Positions 55,771-64,000 are shown, counted from the first letter of the stretch. The stretch is DNA of 64,000 nucleotides from Pseudomonas azerbaijanoccidentalis (GCF_019145495.1 NZ_JAHSTU010000001.1:1364001-1428000), one strand, 5' to 3'. Program-made: numbers and translations. The notes: generated from the letters alone by a model not told the origin.

Positions 55771-56823
55771 TCAGTCGCCCAACGAATCAGAAGCCTCTGT
55801 CAGAAAATTCGCTTCGCCGCTTTGAAAACGCGCCCGATACCGGCCCGGACTCTCCCCCGTCCATTTCTTGAACGCCCGGTGAAACGCACTTGGCTCCTGA
55901 AACCCCAATTGTTCGGCAATGTCACTGATACTCGCTCGGCTTTCACGCAGTTGCTCGAACGCCACGCCCCGTCGCACTTCGTCCTTGATCTCTTGGTAAG
56001 AACAGCCCTCACGTTCCAGTTTCCGGCGAAAGGTGCTGGGGCTCAGGTGTTGCTCCAGGGCAAAGGCCTGCAGCGTCGGCCATGCGCTGTAATGGCTGTT
56101 GCGCAAGCGTTGATGCACTTGCGACGCCAGGCCATGCTGATTGCGAAAACGGATCACCAGCCATTGCGGCGCGGTGCGCAAGAATACTTTCAGCGAAGCC
56201 AGGTCCTGGACCACCGGTAAACGCAGGTAGTGGCTGGCGAATTCGATTTCGGTGCGCTCGGCACCGAAGGTCAGGTTGGGCCCCCAGAGTAACCGGTCAT
56301 CGCTCAGTGACAGGCGTTCATGACGAAAGTCCGCACGGTCGATGGGGATGCGCCGGCCGCCCAGCCAACAGAGCAAACTGATCATCAGTACCAGGAAGGT
56401 TTCTTCGCCGAAGCGACTGGCATCGTCGTCGTGCGATTGCGTGTCCAGACTGATCACCGCCCGTTTGCCGCGCACGGTCAGCGTGCCGCGAAAGTCGCGC
56501 AAGAACAGGGCGAAGTTGGCCAGGCACTGGCGCATGGCCTTGTGCAGGTCGGGCTCTTGAATCAATGCCCGGCAAATCAGCGCAAACGCACCGGGCGGCA
56601 TGCCATGGGAGTCGAGGCCGAAGAACTCGTCGTTCAGCTCACGGATCTGGATCAGCCACAACGCCGCGAAGGCACTGGCCGGCACCCGCGCCGACGGCTG
56701 CTGCATCACGGCCGGATCGACGCCAGCCTGTTCCAGCACGGAACGCACGCGCTGCGGATCGTCCCTCAGCCCATGGATCATTGCCTGCACGAAGTAGGCG
56801 GCCACTGAATCCTTTTCCCGCAT
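55771..56823 (-). CDS. AraC family transcriptional regulator
   Basis: The 350-residue product has an N-terminal arabinose-binding-like domain and a C-terminal region with both HTHs (LEQHLSPSTFRRKLEREG, then ISDIAEQLGFQEPSAFHRAF and WTGESPGRYR). A GGAGAGAAG stretch precedes the ATG at 56823. A much longer in-frame opening upstream is the antisense of the dehydrogenase gene and is rejected. It is divergent from the 3-hydroxyacyl-CoA dehydrogenase at 56989 and is probably its regulator, as in short-chain fatty-acid or carnitine-type catabolic loci. Confidence 0.87.
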   Translation of the reverse strand: MREKDSVAAYFVQAMIHGLRDDPQRVRSVLEQAGVDPAVMQQPSARVPASAFAALWLIQIRELNDEFFGLDSHGMPPGAFALICRALIQEPDLHKAMRQCLANFALFLRDFRGTLTVRGKRAVISLDTQSHDDDASRFGEETFLVLMISLLCWLGGRRIPIDRADFRHERLSLSDDRLLWGPNLTFGAERTEIEFASHYLRLPVVQDLASLKVFLRTAPQWLVIRFRNQHGLASQVHQRLRNSHYSAWPTLQAFALEQHLSPSTFRRKLEREGCSYQEIKDEVRRGVAFEQLRESRASISDIAEQLGFQEPSAFHRAFKKWTGESPGRYRARFQSGEANFLTEASDSLGD

Positions 56824-56988
56824 GTGAACGCTTCTCTCCCGATCACCCGAAATGGCAAAAAACATCAGCCCCGTTGAACAGTTTCGGCATAGGACAACCG
56901 CCCTGCCGGTTCTAGACTCGCGGCAATAGTACGCTTTCGGCCGCCACGGCGGCCAAGGTATCGCAGGGTTTATCGGAAGGATGGCAAC

Positions 56989-57840
56989 ATGAATCTGCAA
57001 AACATTGGCGTGATCGGCGCCGGCACCATGGGCAACGGCATCGCGCAAGTCTGCGCCCTCGCCGGGTTCAACGTGACCTTGCTCGACATCTCTGAAAGCG
57101 CGTTGCAAAAAGCCATCGCCACGGTCGGCAAAAACCTTGACCGGCAGATCGCCAAGGAAACCCTGACCGCCGAGCAAAAGAACGCCGCCCTCGACAAGAT
57201 CCGCACCAGCACCGATTACAGCAGCCTGCACAACGCGCAGTTGGTCATCGAAGCCGCCACCGAGAATCTCGACCTGAAACTGCGGGTGCTGCAACAGATT
57301 GCCGCGCAGGTCAGCGCCGAGTGCGTGATCGCCTCCAACACTTCGTCGCTGTCGATCACCCAACTCGCTGCCAGTGTCAGCCAGCCTGAGCGCTTCATCG
57401 GCCTGCACTTCTTCAACCCGGTACCGGTGATGGGCCTGATCGAAGTCATTCGCGGCCTGCAGACCAGCGACGCCACCCACGCCCTGGCGCTGGACATGGC
57501 AACCACCCTGGGCAAAACCGCGATCACCGCCGGCAACCGCCCGGGGTTTGTGGTCAACCGGATTTTGGTGCCGATGATCAACGAAGCGATTCTGGTGTTT
57601 CAGGAAGGCCTGGCCAGCGCCGAAGACATCGACGCCGGCATGCGCCTTGGCTGCAACCAGCCGATCGGCCCGCTGGCCCTGGCCGACCTGATCGGCCTCG
57701 ACACCCTGCTGGCAATCATGGAAGCGTTCTACGAAGGCTTTAACGACAGCAAATATCGCCCGGCGCCACTGCTCAAGGAAATGGTCGCCGCCGGTTACCT
57801 GGGACGCAAAACGGGGCGCGGCTTCCATGCCTATGCCTGA
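56989..57840 (+). CDS. 3-hydroxybutyryl-CoA / 3-hydroxyacyl-CoA dehydrogenase
   Basis: The 283-residue product has the NAD-binding GVIGAGTMGNGIAQ (residues 7-20), SNTSSLSIT, the catalytic His in GLHFFNPVPVMGLIEV, and NRPGFVVNRIL plus the C-terminal dimerisation half with YLGRKTGRGF. This is the standard length of PaaH/HbdH-type single-function enzymes. AAGGATGG lies upstream of the ATG. The stop overlaps the TetR gene by 14 nt, so the two are translationally coupled; an AraC gene lies divergently upstream. It probably acts in short-chain acyl-CoA oxidation. Confidence 0.92.
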   Translation: MNLQNIGVIGAGTMGNGIAQVCALAGFNVTLLDISESALQKAIATVGKNLDRQIAKETLTAEQKNAALDKIRTSTDYSSLHNAQLVIEAATENLDLKLRVLQQIAAQVSAECVIASNTSSLSITQLAASVSQPERFIGLHFFNPVPVMGLIEVIRGLQTSDATHALALDMATTLGKTAITAGNRPGFVVNRILVPMINEAILVFQEGLASAEDIDAGMRLGCNQPIGPLALADLIGLDTLLAIMEAFYEGFNDSKYRPAPLLKEMVAAGYLGRKTGRGFHAYA

Positions 57841-58486
57841 GCGTTGCTCGCGTTTCGCCGAATATCGGGACAAGGTGCTGGAGCTGTTCGCCTGCAAGGG
57901 TTTCGGCCAGGTCGGCATGCGCGAGCTCGCGACGTGCCTGGGGCTGTCCCCGGGCTCGTTGTATCACCATTACCCGAGCAAACAGCACCTGCTGCTGGAC
58001 CTGATCGAAGAGTTCTACGAAGAGTTGCTGGCAACGCTGGGACGCATCAAACAAAAGGCCCCGGCGAAACGGGACCGACTCAACCACGTGATCCGCGCCC
58101 ACCTCAATCTGCACCGCGACATGCCCTGGCATTTTCGCTTGGTCGAGCGCGACAGCGGCTGCCTCAATGAAGAGCAGCAGGCACGGGTTCAGCAACTGCG
58201 CGAGCAGTACGAGCGCACCTTGTTGGTGGTGCTCGGCGCCCGTTCGCGCTTCAGTGAATCAGGACAACTGGCCGCCGGGCATGCCATTGCCTCGCTGCTC
58301 AACAGCGCGCCCAGTTGGCTGACCACCCACGCACTGGACGAGCAAGAACACAATGAGTTGCTGGAGAACCTGGTGAGTGGCGCCATCGAGCGCTTACTGG
58401 CGCCCCGTCGCACAGGCGAAGCCATAAGCATCGCCCGAACTATCGAAAAATCATCTAACAATATTCAGGCAGCCGCCGCGTTTTAG
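57827..58486 (+). CDS. TetR family transcriptional regulator
   Basis: The 219-residue product has the N-terminal HTH GFGQVGMRELATCLGLSPGSLYHHYPSKQHLL and a helical ligand domain. Translation may begin at the ATG at 57827 or at 57833, both inside the end of the dehydrogenase gene. Such coupling suggests that the repressor senses an acyl-CoA or related compound handled by the enzyme, but the ligand is not evident from the sequence. Confidence 0.87.
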   Translation: MPMPERCSRFAEYRDKVLELFACKGFGQVGMRELATCLGLSPGSLYHHYPSKQHLLLDLIEEFYEELLATLGRIKQKAPAKRDRLNHVIRAHLNLHRDMPWHFRLVERDSGCLNEEQQARVQQLREQYERTLLVVLGARSRFSESGQLAAGHAIASLLNSAPSWLTTHALDEQEHNELLENLVSGAIERLLAPRRTGEAISIARTIEKSSNNIQAAAAF

Positions 58487-58577
58487 CGCTTTGCTGTCCC
58501 CGGTCAGCCCCATCAGAATTCATCGCGCCAAACGATGTCAGATCCGATGTGCACCTCCATTGACCGGGAGCAGAACC

Positions 58578-58991
58578 ATGAAAATCAATCCCTACCTTAT
58601 CTTCAACGGCGACTGCAAAGCCGCGTTCACCTTCTACGCGCAAGCTCTGCAAGGCAAACTCGAAGCAATGATGAGTTTCGGCGAAACGCCTGCCGCCGAG
58701 CATGTGCCCAAAGAACACCACCACCTGATCATCCACACCTGCCTGAAAGTTGGCGATCAAATGCTGATGGCCTCGGACACCACCCCAGACCGTCCGACCC
58801 CAGGCATGAGCGGCTGCTCAATTTCGTTGAATGTCGACAGCGTCGCCGAAGCCGATCGAGTGTTTAACGCGCTGGCCGAGGGTGGCAAAGTCGAGATGCC
58901 ATTGGAGGCCACGTTCTGGGCGGCTCGCTTCGGCATGCTGGTCGACAAGTTTGGTGTGGCATGGATGGTCAACTGCGAAAAAGACCAATAA
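58578..58991 (+). CDS. VOC superfamily protein (PhnB-like)
   Basis: The 137-residue product begins MKINPYLIFNGDCKAAFTFY, the typical opening of PhnB-like 3-demethylubiquinone-9-methyltransferase-related VOC proteins, and includes SDTTPDRPTPGMSGCSISL, a central loop and WAARFGMLVDKFGVAWMVN. The usual length is about 140 residues. The ATG at 58578 has GGGAG 7-8 nt upstream. The role is unknown. It is monocistronic, and a weak hairpin terminator follows. Confidence 0.87.
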   Translation: MKINPYLIFNGDCKAAFTFYAQALQGKLEAMMSFGETPAAEHVPKEHHHLIIHTCLKVGDQMLMASDTTPDRPTPGMSGCSISLNVDSVAEADRVFNALAEGGKVEMPLEATFWAARFGMLVDKFGVAWMVNCEKDQ

Positions 58992-59316
58992 CACAGCCTT
59001 CCTGTTCGACGATGTTCCAATGCTGAAACAGCCCAATCTGAAAGGTTGGGCTTTCTGGCAACTCACCGGCCGTCTGCTACCGTCAACATTACCGTTGCGG
59101 CCGCCGCGGTAGTGGCCGGATATAGCCGGGCCACAGGCGTTGCACAACCTTTCGTCGCAAAGCAAATCACGGGGCGCCATTCATACCCGTGTCTGGCTTA
59201 CGGCTTGCACAGGCGGAGCGTCGCTGCCCGGAATGACATAATTCTGACACGGCAGCACCTCAAACTAATGCTTAAGGACTCCAGCGAAACGCTTGGTCAG
59301 TCACCGGAGATGTAAC
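58992..59316. other. Intergenic region with a weak terminator
   Basis: These 325 nt hold the hairpin at 59031-59056 and then about 250 nt with no supported gene. I saw no repeat or clear promoter, apart from a run of CG-rich words near 59095-59110. Confidence 0.5.
59031..59056 (+). terminator. Hairpin after the VOC gene
   Basis: GCCCAATCT pairs with AGGTTGGGC (one G-T pair) around GAA, followed by TTTCT. The stem is sound but the T tract is short, so termination may be partial. Confidence 0.6.
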
Positions 59317-59526
59317 GTGTCAACTCTCAATGAAATCGCAGCGAACCACGCGAGAATGGCCAAGGCAAAAGAGTTGGAGGCGACCGGGTTGGGCGAGCGA
59401 CAGCTTCAGATCGTGGGTAGTTTTGAAATCCCGTCACTGGAACACCAACAGCCGGTTATTCCGCTGCACCTGGTGGCTGGCGCACAGGACAACAACCTTG
59501 GGCAGGCGGCTGGGTATCTGATTTAA
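59317..59526 (+). CDS. Small hypothetical protein
   Basis: The 69-residue open frame starts at a GTG with CGGAG 7 nt upstream (VSTLNEIAANHARMAKAKELE). It has a helical, charged first half and a C-terminal part QQPVIPLHLVAGAQDNNLG. No signal peptide or recognisable domain is seen. A TTG at 59293 is an alternative start. The ribosome binding site and helix-like composition support it, but it could be a chance frame. Confidence 0.45.
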   Translation: MSTLNEIAANHARMAKAKELEATGLGERQLQIVGSFEIPSLEHQQPVIPLHLVAGAQDNNLGQAAGYLI

Positions 59527-59594
59527 CCCGAGAGTCCTTTGGGACCGAGGACGAGCCTTCTGTTCAGAGAGGGCTTAACGCGTGATCATTTCAT

Positions 59595-59632
59595 AACAGC
59601 GGCGCTTGGCTGGCTTGCGCGCCGCTGTTTTA
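59595..59632. terminator. Bidirectional hairpin terminator between the small gene and exbD
   Basis: AACAGCGGCGC (59595-59605) and GCGCCGCTGTT (59619-59629) form a perfect 11-bp stem with a 13-nt loop. T residues follow on the plus strand, and AA at the base gives TT on the minus strand. It lies 18 nt beyond the stop of exbD and so can end both convergent units. Confidence 0.75.
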
Positions 59633-59650
59633 CCAGAACCCGGGGCCCCC

Positions 59651-60052
59651 TCACTTCGCCGTAATCACCGACAATTTGGTAATCCCCGCCCGCTCAATCG
59701 ACGCCATCGCCCGCGCCACTTCACCGTAGTTAACCCCGTTATCCGCCTGCAACTGCACGCGCACTTCAGCGTCTTTGGTCTTGGCTGCCTTGAGGTTGGT
59801 TTCCAGCAAGTCAGGCTGGATCTCGTCCTTGTTGATGAACACTTTGCCCTTGTCGTCGATGCTCACCACCAGCGGATCTTTTTGTTCCACCGGTGCCACC
59901 GCTTCGGTTTTTGGCAGGTTGATCGGTATGGCGTTGGTCAGCAGCGGCGCAGTGACGATGAACACCACCAGCAGCACCAACATGACGTCCACCAGCGGCG
60001 TGACGTTGATTTCGCTGAGTACTTCATCGCTGTCTTGGGTTGAGAAGGCCAT
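59651..60052 (-). CDS. exbD: Biopolymer transport protein ExbD
   Basis: The 133-residue product has a single transmembrane segment (PLVDVMLVLLVVFIVTAPLL) with the conserved membrane Asp (LVDVML), preceded by EVLSEINVTP, and a periplasmic domain (NLPKTEA, VQLQADNGVNYGEVA). This is the standard length. With ExbB it forms the proton-driven motor that energises TonB. AAGGAGG precedes the ATG, one nucleotide after the ExbB stop. It is the last gene of the exbB-exbD pair, followed by a terminator. Confidence 0.93.
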   Translation of the reverse strand: MAFSTQDSDEVLSEINVTPLVDVMLVLLVVFIVTAPLLTNAIPINLPKTEAVAPVEQKDPLVVSIDDKGKVFINKDEIQPDLLETNLKAAKTKDAEVRVQLQADNGVNYGEVARAMASIERAGITKLSVITAK

Positions 60053-60053
60053 A

Positions 60054-60791
60054 TCAGGACGCCTCCTTGATTTTCTGGCCGGCGACGGTCGCGCCGGACT
60101 TGCTCAACACCGGGTGCAACAGCACACGGAACGAATGCTTCTGCGCCAGGCTGTAAAAGTCGTGGGCAAAGTCATCCAGATCGGCGGCGGTCAGTTTCAG
60201 GCGACGCAGGAAGTAGTTGTAAACCAGTACTGCCGGCACCGCGACGGCGATGCCGACACCCGTAGCGACCAGGGCTGCACCGATCGGCCCGGCCACGGTT
60301 TCCAGGCTCGCCGAGCCCGCCGCACTGATTCCCTTAAGCGCCGACATGATGCCCCACACTGTCCCGAACAGGCCGATGAAAGGTGACGTGCTGCCGATAC
60401 TGGCGAGGATCGCCAAACCGGTTTCCAAGGAACGCCGCTCACGGACAATCTGCTGGCGCAGGGCGCGTTCGAGACGGTCTTGATGGTTGATCGACTGGCT
60501 CAGGTCGGTGCTCTGACTGTCGCTGCCGTGCTGCTCGCTGACCTGAATCGCCGCATAACCGGCCAGCGCCACGCGGGCCGCCGCACCGGGCTGGTTATGG
60601 GCAAGTTCGGCGGCGGAATCGAGGCTGGAAGCGGCCCAGAATTGTTTATGGAACTTGCGGTCTTGCGTCTTCAAGCGAGTGAACTGCACGCCCTTGAGCA
60701 AGGCCAGGCCCCAGGTCGCGACGGAAAAGAGGATCAACAGCCAGATGACGGCGTGTTCGATGGATTCAAACGGGGATGCAATCAGGTTCAT
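60054..60791 (-). CDS. exbB: Biopolymer transport protein ExbB (MotA/TolQ/ExbB family)
   Basis: The 245-residue product has three transmembrane segments (about 18-38, 140-160, 175-200), with the family block LAILASIGSTSPFIGLFGTVWGIM and the following GPIGAALVATGVGIAVAVPAVLVYNYF. The ATG at 60791 has GGAGAG 8 nt upstream; an in-frame ATG at 60809 would precede the ribosome binding site. It lies between tonB (86 nt gap) and exbD (1 nt gap). It drives TonB-dependent outer-membrane uptake. Confidence 0.92.
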   Translation of the reverse strand: MNLIASPFESIEHAVIWLLILFSVATWGLALLKGVQFTRLKTQDRKFHKQFWAASSLDSAAELAHNQPGAAARVALAGYAAIQVSEQHGSDSQSTDLSQSINHQDRLERALRQQIVRERRSLETGLAILASIGSTSPFIGLFGTVWGIMSALKGISAAGSASLETVAGPIGAALVATGVGIAVAVPAVLVYNYFLRRLKLTAADLDDFAHDFYSLAQKHSFRVLLHPVLSKSGATVAGQKIKEAS

Positions 60792-60877
60792 GGTCAGGCT
60801 CTCCAGCAAGGCATTGGATCGGTTGTAGCGATGCGCCTTGTGTCAGGTAGCCCGCGATGTCTTTCAGTAGGGTTCAG

Positions 60878-61690
60878 TTATTTGATTTTGAAATCGATCG
60901 GCACGCTGACCCAGCCGTCCTGGGCGACATCGCCCTGCTTGGCCGGTACGAAACTCCAGCGCTTGACCGCTGCCAGCGCCGCGTCATCAAGTTGATCGCG
61001 GCCACTGCTTTTCTGGATCTGGATTTCCCCCGGTTTGCCGCTGGCCAATACATGCACCCGCAACAACACCGTGCCTTCCCAGCCGCGACGCATTGCCAGC
61101 GACGGGTATTCCGGTGCCGGGTTCTTCAAGTAAGCGGCGCTGGCCGAGGCCGGCGTCACCGGTTTTGGCGCAGGCGGCGCGGGTGCAGCTGGCGCGGCAA
61201 CCGGTTGTGGCGGTGCAGGCGGTGCCGGTGGCTGTTCCACCGGTTTTGCCACGGGTTTGGGCACAGGCTTGACCACCGGCTTGGGCTTGGGAACCGGTTT
61301 GGGCGGTGGTGGTTTCACGGCCAGCTCATCCTCCACCGGCGGTGGTGGTTCGACCACCGGCTGCGGGATCGGCTCCGGCGGTGGCGGGACCACCACGGGT
61401 GGTGCCGGTTGCGAAAACTCGATGGTCATCGGCGGAATCTCCGGCGGTACCACGGGCAGTGGCGGCGTCGGTGCCTGGTTGACCCAGACAATCACCGCGC
61501 CATGCAACACCAGCGCGAACACCCCCAACAAAACCACTTCACGACGGCTCAACACGCGCTGGGGTGTGCTGTGCAGCCGCGACAACCCCAGGGGTTCGCG
61601 GAACACCCGACCGATGTCGAGCAGTTCGCCACCGGGTAGCGGGCGTTGGAACACCTCTAGGGCACGGGTGGCGCTCTGGACATTGCCCAT
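60878..61690 (-). CDS. tonB: TonB energy transducer
   Basis: The 270-residue product has a cytoplasmic N-terminus of about 48 residues, a transmembrane anchor (VVLLGVFALVLHGAVIVWV), a long Pro/Lys-rich spanning region (about residues 80-180, PPPPEP, PKPKP repeats) and the C-terminal TonB domain with YPSLAMRRGWEGTVLLRVHV and AAVKRWSFVPA. The N-terminal extension is longer than in E. coli TonB. CAGGAGTC precedes the ATG at 61690. It is 48 nt downstream of the binding-protein gene, so the TonB system is probably expressed with the ABC transporter. Confidence 0.92.
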   Translation of the reverse strand: MGNVQSATRALEVFQRPLPGGELLDIGRVFREPLGLSRLHSTPQRVLSRREVVLLGVFALVLHGAVIVWVNQAPTPPLPVVPPEIPPMTIEFSQPAPPVVVPPPPEPIPQPVVEPPPPVEDELAVKPPPPKPVPKPKPVVKPVPKPVAKPVEQPPAPPAPPQPVAAPAAPAPPAPKPVTPASASAAYLKNPAPEYPSLAMRRGWEGTVLLRVHVLASGKPGEIQIQKSSGRDQLDDAALAAVKRWSFVPAKQGDVAQDGWVSVPIDFKIK

Positions 61691-61738
61691 TGTTAGACTC
61701 CTGTAAGGCTTCAGATTGAACGCACGCCGCAACCCGGA

Positions 61739-62764
61739 CTATCGCGCGGCGCCGGACTGCGTCACGGTCAACGGCGTTGCGGAAAACACCTCGGTGTCCG
61801 TGAGCTCTTCCACGTCGACGCGATGGGGAAAGATGTTCTTGGCCACGAACAGATCATCGACTTGCTGCAAGGCCTGGACATCCCGCTGTTCGAGCGGCAG
61901 CAGCGATTCGTCGCCCCAACTGCGCAGGCGTTGCGAGACGTCCAGCGGTATGTCGTTGACCTTGGCAAACACCCGCGCGTACTCGTCAGGGTTTTGCCTG
62001 GACCACTCGAACGCCTTGGCGAAACGCTGCAACACGTCGCTGAGCGCCTTGCGCTTGAGCGGGTCAGTGAGCGCTTCGTCCGAAGCGGTAATAAACGTCA
62101 GCCCGGTGTTGATGCCCTCGCCGCTGATCAACACCCGTGCGCCCTGCTGCTCGGCAAACGCCTGATAGATACCGAACGTGGCCCAGGCTTCGATCTTGCC
62201 GGCATTGAAGGCCGCCAGTGCGTCGGTCGGCAGGACGAAACCAACGTTGACGTCTTTCTCGTCGACCCCGGCATTGGCCAATGCGCGAATCAGCAGGTAC
62301 TGGGAAATGCTGCCGCGGGCCGACGACACCACCACGTTGCGGCCTGTGAGGTCCGCCACGTCATGGATGGGCGAATCAGCGGGCACCAGAATCGCAATGC
62401 CTCTGGATTGGCTGCGCCGCACGGCAACGATGCGCAACGGTGTGCCGCCGGTGGCAGCCGCTAGCACCGGCGTATCACCGGCGGGCGCAAGGTCGACGGC
62501 GCCGGCGCGCAAGGCTTCGAACAATGGCGCCGCGCCCTGGAAATTCGCCCACTCGATCTTGTAGTCGATACCCTCCAGCGCATTCGCTGCCTCAACCACC
62601 GTGCGCAAGCCTTTGGCCTGATCGCCCAGCACCAGCGTCACGCCGGACAGGTCGGACTGCGCGGTGGAAGCCGCTTTGTTGTCGACCGTTTCACCGCAAC
62701 CGCTGAGCAGCAGCGCGATGCCCGAGAGCAACACCGCAGCAGGTTTCCAAACGCGAAGCGACAT
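61739..62764 (-). CDS. Sulfonate/nitrate-type ABC transporter substrate-binding lipoprotein
   Basis: The 341-residue product has a signal peptide ending in a lipobox (ALLLSGCG), so it is predicted to be a lipoprotein, which is unusual for Gram-negative SsuA-like proteins; residue +2 is Gly. The mature part matches the SsuA/NMT1 group: VEWANFQGA-like IEWANFQGAAPLFEALRAG, DLAPAGDTPVLAA, LTGRNVVVSSARGSISQYLL, AWATFGIYQAFAE. GGGAGGG precedes the ATG at 62764. It lies 28 nt after the ATPase gene. The likely cargo is an aliphatic sulfonate or related sulfur compound, by family. Confidence 0.87.
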   Translation of the reverse strand: MSLRVWKPAAVLLSGIALLLSGCGETVDNKAASTAQSDLSGVTLVLGDQAKGLRTVVEAANALEGIDYKIEWANFQGAAPLFEALRAGAVDLAPAGDTPVLAAATGGTPLRIVAVRRSQSRGIAILVPADSPIHDVADLTGRNVVVSSARGSISQYLLIRALANAGVDEKDVNVGFVLPTDALAAFNAGKIEAWATFGIYQAFAEQQGARVLISGEGINTGLTFITASDEALTDPLKRKALSDVLQRFAKAFEWSRQNPDEYARVFAKVNDIPLDVSQRLRSWGDESLLPLEQRDVQALQQVDDLFVAKNIFPHRVDVEELTDTEVFSATPLTVTQSGAAR

Positions 62765-62792
62765 GGCGGACCCTCCCTGGATCAAAGCGTAA

Positions 62793-63593
62793 TCAGCCAT
62801 GGGCGAAACGCCGGATCGATGCATTCGGTGCCCGGCGCTCAGCGGCCGCAGCGGTATCCACTTCAACACCCAACAGGCTCAGCAGCCGCGCGCGGATGGC
62901 CTGGAAACCTTCCTGACCGGTGTCTCGGGCGCGGGGCAGATCGATGGTCAATTGATCGGCGATCTTGCCGTTGGCCAGCACGATGACCCGGTCGGCCAGC
63001 AGGATGGCTTCATCGACGTCATGGGTCACCAGCAACACTGCCGGCGTGTGTTTGCGCCACAATTCGATGATCAGCCGATGCATGCGAATGCGGGTCAACG
63101 CATCGAGTGCGGCGAACGGTTCATCCAGCAACAGCAGTTTCGGTTCGCGGACCAGACCTCGGGCCAGCGCCACGCGTTGCGCTTCCCCGCCAGAAAGCGT
63201 GGCGGGATAGGCTTCGAGCCGATGCGCCAGCCCCACTTCCGTTAACGCCTGCACTGCGCGAGCTTTGGCGTCCGGGATGTGCAGGCCGAGAATCACGTTT
63301 TTCCAGGCGCGTTTCCAAGGCATCAGACGCGGCTCTTGAAACACCGCCGCCCTCGCCTTCGGTACCAACAACTGACCACTGTCGATACTGTCGAGCCCGG
63401 CCAGGCTACGCAGCAGCGTGGTCTTGCCCGAACCGCTGGCGCCCAGCAACGCGACAAATTCGCCGGGGGCAATATCCAGGTCCAGGCCGTCGATGACCCG
63501 CTGCTCGCCGAACTGGCGCACGACGTTGCGCAGTTGTACCGGCGCTGGCGAATGTGCGGGTTTGGTCGTGTTCAAAAGATCGATGCTCGACAT
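62793..63593 (-). CDS. ABC transporter ATPase (SsuB/TauB-like)
   Basis: The 266-residue product has Walker A GASGSGKTT, the Q-loop segment VFQEPRLMPW, signature LSGGEAQRVALAR, Walker B LLLLDEPFAALDA and the switch His in VTHDVDEA, all typical of the nitrate/sulfonate/taurine ATPase family. The start is one nucleotide after the permease stop. It energises import through the permease at 63595, with the lipoprotein encoded at 61739 as substrate-binding partner. Confidence 0.92.
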   Translation of the reverse strand: MSSIDLLNTTKPAHSPAPVQLRNVVRQFGEQRVIDGLDLDIAPGEFVALLGASGSGKTTLLRSLAGLDSIDSGQLLVPKARAAVFQEPRLMPWKRAWKNVILGLHIPDAKARAVQALTEVGLAHRLEAYPATLSGGEAQRVALARGLVREPKLLLLDEPFAALDALTRIRMHRLIIELWRKHTPAVLLVTHDVDEAILLADRVIVLANGKIADQLTIDLPRARDTGQEGFQAIRARLLSLLGVEVDTAAAAERRAPNASIRRFAHG

Positions 63594-63594
63594 A

Positions 63595-64000
63595 TCAATT
63601 CCTCACAAAAGATGGGCGCCAGGCCAGGGCAAAACGTTCCAGCGTACGGATCAGACCATCGATCAACAGACCGAGGACGCTGTAAATCAGCAGGCAGATC
63701 ACGATCACGTCGGTGCGCATGAAGTCCCGCGCATCACTGGCCAGGAAGCCGATGCCGGCGGTGGTGTTGATTTGTTCGACGAACACCAGCGCCAGCCAGG
63801 AAATCCCCAGCGAATAACGCAGGCCGACAAAGAAGGAAGGCAAGGAGCCCGGCAGAATCACGTGCCAGATCAGTTCGCGACGATTGAGCCCCAGGGTGTT
63901 GGCGGCTTCGATCAGTTTAGGGTCGATGTTGCGGATGCCGGCGAACAGGTTCAGGTACACCGGGAAAGTCGTGCCGGTCACGATCAGCGCAATCTTGGTG
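63595..64000 (-). CDS. ABC transporter permease (SsuC/TauC-like), N-terminus beyond the right edge
   Basis: The frame is open to the edge of the window; about 134 residues of the C-terminal part are present. The EAA-type cytoplasmic loop EAANTLGLNRRELIWHVILPGSLP and the following transmembrane segments (YSLGISWLALVFVE, VIVICLLIYSVLGLLIDGLI) match SsuC/TauC permeases. It forms one operon with the ATPase and binding protein, and possibly with tonB-exbB-exbD downstream. Confidence 0.92.
   Translation of the reverse strand, partial: TKIALIVTGTTFPVYLNLFAGIRNIDPKLIEAANTLGLNRRELIWHVILPGSLPSFFVGLRYSLGISWLALVFVEQINTTAGIGFLASDARDFMRTDVIVICLLIYSVLGLLIDGLIRTLERFALAWRPSFVRN

Noticed and set aside
56824..57918. 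Extension of the AraC gene across the divergent dehydrogenase
   Set aside because: It is antisense to a conserved 3-hydroxyacyl-CoA dehydrogenase; the AraC start at 56823 has a ribosome binding site.

Overview
The window looks like chromosome of a Pseudomonas of the P. fluorescens complex. It is GC-rich, with almost no AT-rich islands, and is rich in LysR and AraC regulators. It carries many REP-type extragenic palindromes (families built on ATCGCGAGCAGGCTCGC, GTAGGAGCTGCCGCAGGCTGC and GTAGCAGCTGGCGAAGCC), and its proteins read as typical Pseudomonas families. I saw no tRNA, rRNA, insertion sequence, prophage or CRISPR array. The species is an inference.

Layout. 1-5.1 kb: the end of a DUF1302 outer-membrane-type gene and four transcription factors. 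5.2-6.9 kb: a membrane phosphoethanolamine-transferase-like protein, divergent from the next block. 7.3-26.2 kb: a tightly packed exopolysaccharide operon of 17 genes, most with 4-nt start/stop overlaps. It holds UDP-glucose dehydrogenase, a UDP-glucuronate epimerase, an initiating sugar transferase, a CpsD-like ATPase without the P-loop lysine, an outer-membrane export lipoprotein, a Wzz/GumC protein, three glycosyltransferases, a Wzy-like polymerase, two deacetylases, a flippase, a glycosidase-like exported protein and three GNAT-like proteins. Together they predict a Wzx/Wzy-type acidic, acyl-modified polysaccharide.

27.4-39.6 kb is the most unusual block. A sigma-54 response regulator, two paralogous membrane histidine kinases and a SCO1-cytochrome c fusion lie on the minus strand. 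Divergent from them are two paralogous exported proteins, one with added Ig/cadherin-like repeats, a CsgB-like curlin and a very large CsgA-like curlin, ending in a terminator. Sequences matching GG-N10-GC sigma-54 promoters stand before the SCO gene and before the secreted-protein operon, and a G-rich inverted motif recurs upstream of the units. I read this as a self-contained, sigma-54-controlled amyloid/adhesin system with a possible redox input. The curli export genes (csgG, csgE, csgF) are absent from the window.

39.6-59.5 kb holds ordinary accessory metabolism and regulation: LysR, AraC, catalase, flavodoxin-like protein, two convergent AfsR-like ATPase regulators, a GlxA-type regulator, pirin, an LysR/MFS/quinone oxidoreductase set, an alpha/beta hydrolase, a polytopic membrane protein, and AraC // 3-hydroxyacyl-CoA dehydrogenase-TetR. 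59.6-64 kb: exbD, exbB and tonB downstream of a sulfonate-type ABC transporter (lipoprotein binding protein, ATPase, permease running off the right edge), suggesting a joint outer- and inner-membrane uptake system.
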